Assembly: GCF_003289945.1 (NCBI RefSeq)
Contig: NZ_QMBP01000003.1
Location: 186,001 to 250,000, forward strand
Direction: 5' to 3'
DNA length: 64,000 nucleotides
Source of the DNA: Mesorhizobium hawassense
GTDB taxonomy: Bacteria; Pseudomonadota; Alphaproteobacteria; Rhizobiales; Rhizobiaceae
Of this stretch, positions 25,273 to 34,900 are shown piece by piece. Each line of letters opens with the position of its first letter. The stretch's first letter is position 1. A program made the translations under genes and the position numbers. A model generated the notes under the pieces. The model was given only the letters and a program-made list of their open reading frames with translations. It was not told the DNA's origin and ran no database searches.

Positions 25273-25770
25273 TCAGGTCTGCGACGGGAAGATGCCCTGC
25301 AGGGCGATGCAGAAGCTCAAGGTCAGATACGGCTGCATGTTGAGATGCGCCTGGCTGCCACCGACATTGGCCAGCGTCCCCGGATCGAGGCTCACCAGAT
25401 TGGCAGCCGAAGTGTAGACGTTGGCGACGGTGGCCAGCAGATTGTTGGTCGGCGCAGGCTGATCGGCGTTGGCGGTGGCTCCTCGCGCCGAGTGCGTATG
25501 CGTCGGCAACTCCGCAATCGACAACGTGTGACCCTGTTCGCCACCGCGCTCGCCCAGCGTATGACCCCCGCCGACATGGATCGGGATCCGCCCGCGATAG
25601 TCGGGCAGGCCGAAATTCACCCGGCCGTCGCCGCCGAAGGTCGTACCGAGCAGAGAGAACAGCGCCTGGTTCTGATTGATCGGCAGGAGCTGGCCATCGC
25701 AAAGCGCCCAGCCTTTGGGCGCGAACACAAAAGACATGATTCTGATTTCGGAAAGAAATGGTTCCGACAT
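25273..25770 (-). CDS. Tail-collar domain protein A (microcystin-dependent-protein type)
   Basis: A 165-aa protein and the first gene of the five-gene run. It has P-F-L-S-E-I-R-I-M-S-F-V-F, FAPKGWALCDGQLLPI, L-G-T-T-F-G-G-D-G, L-P-D-Y-R-G-R-I-P-I-H-V-G-G-G-H, and an end in L-N-M-Q-P-Y-L-T-L-S-F-C. AGGAGGGG lies 7 bp upstream of the ATG at 25770, a near-ideal ribosome binding site. All three collar proteins lack the rest of a phage tail nearby. A promoter candidate lies at 25794-25823. Confidence 0.9.
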   Translation of the reverse strand: MSEPFLSEIRIMSFVFAPKGWALCDGQLLPINQNQALFSLLGTTFGGDGRVNFGLPDYRGRIPIHVGGGHTLGERGGEQGHTLSIAELPTHTHSARGATANADQPAPTNNLLATVANVYTSAANLVSLDPGTLANVGGSQAHLNMQPYLTLSFCIALQGIFPSQT

Positions 25771-25793
25771 CGTCCCCTCCTCGCTGTAGATTT

Positions 25794-25823
25794 ATATTAG
25801 CTCAGCGATGTTCGATTACGCAA
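25794..25823 (-). promoter_or_regulatory. Candidate promoter of the tail-collar operon
   Basis: Read on the minus strand, TTGCGT (25818-25823) and TAATAT (25794-25799) are separated by 18 bp and lie just upstream of the first collar gene. The surrounding 25771-25922 gap is AT-rich compared with its flanks. Confidence 0.35.
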
Positions 25824-25922
25824 CGTCAATACTGCGTGAAAGCTGAAAATTTTTTAACTTCACTTTTACTAAAGTTGCGCCCTGTAGCACATGCCACTTT
25901 CAAGACGCACTCTGGACAAGAC

Positions 25923-28900
25923 TTACGGCGTCACCAAGGGCGGAAGCGTCGGCAGCGTGTTGACGAATGTGATCGTGCCACTTCCGCCCGTCGTATCCAC
26001 CGTCGACACGCCGGTGTTGTCATCCAAGATGACGCCCAGTGCGGTGCTCTGGGCCGAGCCATTTCTCGACAGGTTCAGATGCGTGCTGGCACCGAAATTG
26101 CTCAACTCGACATCGGTCGCGTAGTTGGCGGCATGTGTCAGGGTATTCTTGCTGCCCGAACCGCCGGTGCCCGAGCCGATAACGACATTTGTCGTGCTGG
26201 TGTCGGTGGCAGTGGCGCCATTGTCGACCATCAGCGCGGCAAACGGGCTCACGCTCGTCGGCGAGGTCACGCTGTTGCCGTAGATCGTGGCGTTCATCGT
26301 GGCGCTGCCGTCGTTGTTCTGCAGGTGGATGCCGACATTTCCGACCCCGGTGATGGTGTTGTTCTGGATCAGGGTCGTCAGCGTCCCGGTTCCCGCCGCG
26401 CGGACGAAAATGCCGTCGGAGTTGGAGTTCGTCTTCGACGGGCCGATCTGGTTGCTGGCGATCGTGCCGGCCATGGTGCCGTTATCCTGGCCTTTGGCGA
26501 CAAAGATGCCGACCGTGTCAAAGGCGTTGGCGCCACCGTCGGTGAGGATATTGTGCGAAATATCGAAGGTCGTCGTCGCGGCGGAGACAAGGCCACCGGA
26601 GCCGCTGCGGATATCAACCGCGGTGCCGCCGCCGGGAACGATCGCCTGGCCGTTGTGGAAGGTGTTGCTGCGCACCACGGCGTCCATGGTGGCATTGTTG
26701 TTGGCGGCGAACGCGATGAAGTCGGCGCGTGTGCCGGCGAAGGTGCTGTTGGTCAGCGTGTAGTTGGCGGTCGCGCTGTTGTAGACCTGTCCGCGAACGT
26801 TGTCGTTTCCGGTCGAGCCCACCAGACCGAAAGCGATGTTATCCATCGTCAGCCGGGTCAACGTGCCGCTGGTGTTGTAGAGATCGATATTCTCGTCGAA
26901 GCCGCCGGAGATGCTGGAGTTGGTGATCGAGGAGGTGCCGAGCAGATTGTCGAAGCGGATCGAGCCCTCTTCGCGATCGCCGGCATTGTTGGAACCGTTG
27001 ACGCCGTTGATGGTCGTGCCGGACATCGCGAAATTGGTGACGGTGTTGCCGTAGACGGCGAAGTTCGAGAAGTCGTTGAGCTGCATGTTTGTGAACGATG
27101 CGCCAGACGTATTCTTGAGGAAGATGCCGGTGCCGACGCTTCCGCTCGCGGTCTGGCCGCCCGCGTCCGTGCCGGTCAGGATATCGGCGCCGGTCTTGCT
27201 CGAAATCGTTCCGCCCGAGCCTGCCGCGCCGGTGCCCGTTACCGTCAGCCCGCCAAGGGCACCTGTGGTGTCGAGCACGATGCCTGCGGCAGTGCCGCCG
27301 CTCGACGAGATGCTCTGGAATTTCAAGCCCGAGGCGCCGATGTTGGTGCTGACGACATTGAGCGCGGTCGCCTGGCCCGAATTGATCGTGCTGCCGCTAG
27401 CGGTGGCGCTGACCGTGCCGCCGCCAGTGGCATTGAAGCCTATGCTGTTGCTGGCCGAGGTGTTGATGGTCAGCGCGCCGGTGAAGTTGAGCGTCGAGCC
27501 GCTGTTGGCGTTGAGGAAGATGCCGTCGCTCGACCCAGTCGAGGAAACCGCGCCGTTTAGGGTGACCGTGCCGCCGGTGCGATTCTGGATATCGATCGTG
27601 CGGCCGTCGCTGGTCTTGGTGACCGAGCCGCCATAGGTGACGGACACCGTACCGCCCGAGCCGAGGAAAGCCGCGCCGGTGGCACCGGTCAGCGAGCCGC
27701 TGCCGAGATTGACAGTGCCCACGCCGGTGACGCCGCTGACCACGACGTTGTTGGTGCCGCCGGTCGATGTCGTGGAGGTGAAGTTGATGCCCGTCGTGGT
27801 GGCGACGCCGTTGAGGTTGACGGCCTGCGCGTTGGTGGAGCTGACCGTGCCGGTGGTCACGTTGATCGTGCCGCCGTTCGTGGCGCTGAAGCCGGTCGTG
27901 CCGTTGGTGGCGATGTCGATGTTGGAGAAGCCAATGACCGACGACTGGCCGTTGTTGTTGATCGACACGGCAGTGGCGGTCAACGGCGTGGTGGTGCCGA
28001 TGTCGACCGTGCCGGTGAATGAGACATTGCTCGCAGCCGTCGCGCCGGAGATGACGATGCCGCTTACGGCGCCGTTCGCCGTCACGGCGCCGGCATAGGT
28101 GAAGCTGCCGCCACTGCGGCTGGTGATGCTTGCCGCCGTGCCCGAGCCCCCAACAGCAATGGAGCTGGCGCTGTCGAAGTTGATCGCCGCATTACCGCCG
28201 GTGACCGTAATGCCACTGCCGCCCGATATGTCGACATTGGTGCCGTTGATCGTGCCGCCCGGACCCGAGGCGCCGCCAAAAGCGATGCCGGTGCCGGTCG
28301 ACGCGGCGGTGATGTCGAGGTTGGTGAGGGTCGTCGTGCCGGTGGTGTTGCGCAGGTCGAAGGCAATGCCGGTGGCGCCGGTGCTGGTGACGTTGGTGAT
28401 GGTGGAGTTAAGCGCGTTGAGGATGACATCGGTGGCATTGCCGGAGAACGCCACATTGTCGATCGTGGTGTTGGTCGACGGGGTGATCTCGACGCCAGCG
28501 GTGGTGAAGTTGCGGATCGTCATATGGCTGATCGTGGTGCCGGACGCACCCGAGCCATTGTCCTTGATGCCGCGCGCACCGCCGTCGAGGATGAAGCCGT
28601 CGATGATGTTTCCGCTGGCGCCGAGCGTGATGGCATTGTTGCCGGCGCTGGTGGTCAGCGTCGCGGCGCCGTTCGGCGTCTGGTCGGCGATCGAGATGCT
28701 GTTGCTGGCGAGATGGATGGTCGACGGCACCGTCATCGCCAGGTTGATGTTGCCGTTGCCGAAGCCGCGCACCTGCTCATTGGCCGCGAGGTTCAGCGTG
28801 TTGTCGGCATTGGTGCCGGCGGCAGTGATGGTGCCGCCATCGTTGACGAGGACCAGGATGTCGGTTGCGACCGCCGCGGCTTCCGCCGTGGCCAGCGTCG

Positions 28901-31900
28901 CCAGATTGTTCTGGTCACGGCCGGAGCCGTCGCCCGTGGCGCCGGCGCCGACGAAGTAGATCTTGCCTATGCCGAAGCCGAGGCCGGGGCTGGCCGCGAA
29001 ATTGACGTCCTGGAAATTGTAGCTGCCCAGCGTCGGCGCGCTGGAGGTGTCGATGCCGACATTGGCGCTGATGGTCGAAAGCTGATCGGTCGTCGACTCG
29101 CCGTCGCCATAGGTGAAGTTGAGGTTGGTCGTCGAATTGAGGAAGACGCCGGTGTTGACGCCGGCGATGCTGGAGCTGGCGCCGCCCGCATTGGCGTCGC
29201 CGAGGCGCACGGTCTGGCCGCCGGTGGCGCCGCGCAGGTCGACGCCGATCGAGGTGCCGGCTGCGGCCGCATTGGTGACGTCGAAATCATCGGCCGTCAC
29301 GGCCGCGTTGATCGTCGCGCCGTTGAGATCGAAGGCAACGGCAGCGCTGTTGTTCAGGCCGATGTCGAGATCGTCGAACGACAGCGCGGCACCCAGCGTG
29401 CCGGACACATCCACGCCGCGCGAGGTGATGCCCTGCAGGTTGACCGTGCCGAGCGCGACCGTGCCGCCGCCCGACGAAGCGACATTGGCGAGCGCAATGC
29501 CCGTGGCTGCTCCGTTCGCCGTCACGGTGCTGAAATTGAGGCCGGTACTTCCGACAGTCACGCCGCTGAGGTTCAGCGCGGTTCCGGTCGTGGTATTGAT
29601 CGTGTTGGTGTTGCCGGCAACGTTGACCGTGCCGCCACCCGTGGCATTGAAGCCGGCGCCGGAGGTGGTGCTGATGCCCAGGCCGCCGGCAAAATTGACG
29701 GTACCGTTGGTGTTGCCGGTCAGGCTCACGGCATCGTTGGTGCCGGAGTTGATCTGCTTGCTCCCGCCCGAGAAGGTGACGGAAGCGGCAGTGCCGTTGT
29801 TGATGTTGGCAACGACGATCTGGCCGCCATTGGTCGGCGAGCCGTCGGTCAGATCGCCCGAAAGCGTGACCGAGCCGCCGGTCAGTTCCTGGATCGAGAC
29901 AGCCGCGCCGCCGCCGCTGGATAAGATATTGCCGGCATAGGAGATCGTCGCATTGCCGCCGCTCTGGTCGGTGGCCGAGCCGACGTCGAAGGCGGCGCCC
30001 GTGCCGGTGTTGGTCAGCGTGCCGGTGCCGAGATCGAGCGAGCCCGCCACGTTCTGCAGGTTGATGCCGTTGGCCGTGCCCGAGAAACTGGCGTTGACCG
30101 AGGTGAAGCCGCCGTTGAGAGTGGCCGAGGTGATGTCGACGGCTGTTCCGTTCGAGGTGCTGACGCTGCGCGTGCCGGCGCCCGTCACATTGACGGTGGT
30201 GGCGGGCGGTGCGCCGCTGCTGGAGACGCGGAAGCCGGTGCCCGTGGATGTGGTGATGCCCAGCGTGCCGTCGAAGGTGACGGTGGTGGTGCTGGCGGCG
30301 TTCTCGATGTTCACGCCACGGCCGGCCGAGGCCGAATTGTCGATCGTGGTGTTGCCGAAGGTGTAGGTGCCGCTCGAATTGAGAACCTCGATGCCGGCGC
30401 CGCCCGAAGCGGTGACGTTGACGGCGTCGAGATCGACATTGCCGCCGCCAGCGCCGCTGATCAGCACGCCCTGGCCGGTGGCGCCGGTCGAGGTCACACT
30501 GTCGAAATGGACGCCGCCGGCGCCGATCGCGCCCTGCAGCGACAGCGCCGTCTGGCCGGTCGCGTTGATCGTGGTCGAGCCGGCATCGGCGACCGTAAGC
30601 ACGTTCAGGCCCGAGAAATCGAGGCCGGTATCGGCCGAGGTGGTGATGTCGAGGCCGCCGTTGAAATTGACGGCGCCGGCGGCGGTGCCGCCCGAGATCG
30701 ACACGCCATTGCCGCCGGTGATCGTCACCTGGTCGGTGAAGGTCACCGCGCCGCCGGTGCGGTTGGCGATGTTGATGCCGCCGCCGATCAGCGTGCCGGG
30801 CGTTACACCGTTCGGCAGGATGCCGCGCGAGACCTGGATGGTGCCGGAGCCGCCGTTCACGTCGAGCAGCGTGCCGGCAACGTTGATGTCGTTGTTGATG
30901 ACCGACAGATTGCCGGTCAATCCCGCGACCTTGATGGCGGTCTGGCCGGCCGCCACGTTGCTGATCGTGACGCCTTCGATGGTGATGCCGCCGGCATTGC
31001 TGAAACCGGGGGCGCTCTGGTCGATCAGGAAAGCGGAGCCGCTGGCGCCGCTGAAATCGAAGGCCGTATGGCGCACCGCGTTGTCGCCGAGCAGGTGCAT
31101 GAAGTCACCGGTGCCGGTGACCACGGTCTCGTCGCCGGTGATGTTGCCGCCGGTGGCGCCGAGGCTGCCATGGACGTTCACCGGCTGGATGGTGCCGATC
31201 GAGACGACATTGCCATTGCCGAAGCCGGTGATCGTCTGACCCGAATCGAGCGTGAAGGCGCTGGAGCCGAGATCGATCGGACCGACGAAGGCGAAGTTCT
31301 GGGCGCCGGTGAGCGCGTCGGCGGCGGCAAGCGAAATGGTGCTGACGCCCATGCTGAGGTTGCCGGTCGTGCCGGCGTTGATAAAGCCGCCCGACTGCGA
31401 AACCAGCGTGACCGCGCCCGGCGCCGAGGCCAGGTTGGCGCTGCCGGTGAAGAACACGTCGTCGAAGTCGTAATCGCCGAGCGTCGGATCGAGGCCGACC
31501 GTGTCGACGGTGTAGCCGTTCGTCGCCGCGGAGATCGAGGATTCCAGCCCGTCGGTCGAATCGCCGTCGCCGAAGGTGAAGGTGGCGTCGGCCGAGGTGG
31601 CGGTGGTTTGGCCGGACGACAGATCGACGCCGATGCCGACATTGGCGATCGAGGACCCTTGGAAGAAGGTGATGACCTTGTTGCCGGTCGTCGAGGACAG
31701 ATCGATGCCGCGCGAGGTGAGGTCGCCGAGGCCGGTGATGGTGGCGGCAAGGCTGAAATCGGCGGTAGTGGACGAGCCGCTGAAATCGATGCCGGTCTGG
31801 TTGGCGCCGATATTGCTGACGGTCGTGGCGCCGAACACGACGTTGGCATTGGTGCCGCTGAAATCGATGCCGGCCGTGTTGGCGGCCGAGCCCATCGTCA

Positions 31901-34900
31901 CCGTGGTGCCGCCCGAGAAGGTCACCTGGCCGGCATTGTTGGCGATCTCGATGCCGTTGCCGCCGGCGCCCGAGACTGTGACGCTGGCGAAGCCGGCACC
32001 GGCGCCGCTTGCCACGTTCGAGACCGAGAGGCCGTTGCCGGTCGCATTGGTGATCGACAGCAGCGCCAAGTCGTTGAATGTCGCGTTGCCGGCAAGCCCG
32101 CCGATCACCGCGCCGCCGCCGCCGGTGGCGGTCAGTGTCTTGCCGGCGGCGAAGGTGATCGCCCCGCCCGTCGGCGCCGTCGTCGTGCCGATGGCGAAGA
32201 GATTGCCGGTGCCGGTAGAGGTGACATTGCCCGTGAACGCGACGGAACCGCCGGTGGTGCCGTCGATCTTGATGGCCGTGCCCGGCGCGCTTGCCGAGCT
32301 GGAAATGTCGGCCGAAACGGTGATCGCCGCGCTGCCGCCGGACACCACGACGCCGTTGCCGGCGCCGGAATTGGTGATGGTGCCACCGATCGAGATCGTG
32401 CCGGTGTTGTTGGTCAGATTGACGTCGTCGCCGGCAATGCCGGTCGTGACCAGATTGTTGACGCTGACAGTCGCGCCGCTGCCCTGCACCGCGAAGCCGG
32501 GGACCGTGCCGCCGGCCGTCGCGATCGTCGTCGTGTCGTTGAAGGTGTAGGTGCCGCTGGCGACATTGGTGAGGCGGATGGCGTCGGTGCTGGCGCGACT
32601 GATATCGACGGCGCCGAAGGTGACGTTGCCGCCGCTGGTGTTCGAAATGACGATGCCGCTGACGTCGGTGGCGCCTGAGCCGTCCACGTTGACGCTGTCG
32701 AAAGTGACACCGCTGGCGCCGATGGTGAGGCCGGTTGCGCCGCCGAGCTGGATACCTCTCTCGGTCGCCCCACTGCCGGTCTTGATCGTGTTGGTGCCGG
32801 TCACGTTCAGCGTGCCGCCATCGACGGCGCTGAAGGCGAAGCTGCCATCGGTGGTCAGGTCGAGTCCGCCGGTGAAGTTGATCCTGCCGCCTGCGTTACT
32901 GCCCAGATCGATGGCATTGGCCGAACCGTTGACGTTGGCGGTGATCTTGCCGCCAAAGGTGGCGGATCCACCGGTCATACCGCTGATCTGGACCGCGCCC
33001 GCGGTGCCCGTCTTGTTGATGGTGCCGTTGTAGGTGAGATTCGGCGTCGACGCGGAGATAATGAAGGCATTGCCAACCGCACCGGCGATGGAACTTTGAT
33101 CGTCGAAGCTCAACGTGCCGGTCGTGCCGCCGGCGATGTTGACGCCGGTGGTGGTCCCGGTGATGTCGAAATTGTCGAAGGTTGCGGTGCCACTGTAGTT
33201 GGCCGCCGCGAGCGCCGTGCCGCCAATACCGCCGATCGTGATATTGGTGAAAGTGTTGGTGGCGCTCGAATTGTTCAGCACGATGCCCGTCTGAGCGGAC
33301 TGGACGGTCAGATTCGTGACGCCGGTGGCGCCCGAGGCGCCGGTCAGGTCGAGGGCAGTGGTGGCACCGGTGACGGTAACGCCGTCGACCGTCAGGCCGT
33401 TGATTCCCGACCCGTTGATCGCCGCACCGGCGCCGGCGTTGCTGACGCTGAGGTTCTGGACGAGGTTGCCGTTGGCGAGGTCGATGGCGCTGCCAGCCGA
33501 ATTGTTGAGCGTCGCGCCGCCATTGCCGAACGGATCGGCCTGGGTGCCGCCGGTGACGACATTGGCGCCGGTGACGTTGGCCGGCGGCGCGCCGAGATCG
33601 ACCGTCGCGCCATTGGCGAAGGAAACGAGCGACTGGCCGGCGGCAAGGGTGAAACCGTCGGCATCGGTGTTGATGTTTCCAGCGCCGTTGTTGACGAGGA
33701 CGAAAACCGTGTTGGCGGCGGTGGTCAGGTCGTCAGCGGCCGCCGCGTTGATGAGATCGCCCACGTCCGCGCCACTGCCGGTGCCGGTGTCGGCAGCGCC
33801 GACGAAGACGATGTTGGCGGCATCGAACAGCTGCGGGCCGACAAGCGCCGTGCCGTTGAAGGCATAGGTGCCGCTGCCGGCCATCAGGCCGCGCATGTCG
33901 AGCGAGGCGACCGTGCCGGTGATCGAGGCGCCGCCGGCGGCGCCGAAAGAGAGGGTGGTGTTGGCGGTGGCGCCACCCGCGCCGTGCGTGCCCATCTGCA
34001 CGCCGGTGCCGGCCGAGATGACGCCGCTGCCGATGGTGACCGAGCCGCCGGCGGTGCCGGAGAGATCGATGCCGGTCGAGGTGCCGGCGCCGCTGATGTC
34101 GAGCGTCGTTGCGGTAAAGGTCGAGGAACTGCCGGACAGGTCGAGGCCGGTCTTGCCGGTCGGCAGGTTCGTGATGTCGATATTGCCGAGGCCGATGGTG
34201 CCGTTTACGCCAAAGATGTCGATGGCGTTCTGGCCGGGTTGGTCGATCGCGACATCGCCGAAGGTGACGGTGCCGGAATTGGTGTCGAGGATAATGCCGG
34301 AACCTGTTGGCGCGGTGACGGTCACCTTGCCGCCGAACCCGACCGTGGCCGAGCTGTTCTGGATGACGATACCATTTGGAACGTTGGAGATCGTCGTCGT
34401 GCCAGTGATTTCAAAGCCGCCGGTGACGTTCGAGAGAGCTATGCCGGTGCCGCCGGCAGTATGGCTGAGGCTGCTCAGCGTGACGTCCAGCCCGATCTGC
34501 GAGGCACTGAACCCCTGGCCGGAATTGCCGGAAATCGTCCCGCCGGTCGTCGTCAGCCTGCCGGCGCCGGTCGAGGTTGCATCGACGCCGCTGCCGGTAT
34601 TGTTCTGCGAATTGAGCGTCTGGAAATTGTAGGTTCCATCGCCATTGATCGACAGGCCATCAGCACCGTTGCCGCTCAGTGTCGTGGTGCCGTTGAAATT
34701 GTAGGTGCCGCCGCCCTGCACGGACAGGCCGGCGCCGGAATTGCCGCTCGAGGTCAGATTGGTGGCACTGACGCCGTTGGTGCCGTCGAACAGCACGCCG
34801 GCAAGGCTGGCGCCGCTGACCGACATGCCGGTCAGCGTGACGCCGGTGACGCCGCTGCCATGGACTCCGTTGGCGCTGCCGCCCGAAATGTTGAAATCGA

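Noticed and set aside
24226-25770. Interpretation of the three collar genes as a prophage remnant
   Set aside because: No other phage gene (terminase, capsid, sheath, integrase or attachment site) is visible within many kilobases, and the genes are intact with good ribosome binding sites.
25758-27560. A 600-aa plus-strand open frame
   Set aside because: Opposite the C-terminal part of the adhesin and the start of the collar operon; no start site, low complexity, no domain.
30507-32678. A 723-aa plus-strand open frame within the adhesin region
   Set aside because: Same cause as above: a shadow of the adhesin coding strand with repetitive Arg/Asp/Gly composition.
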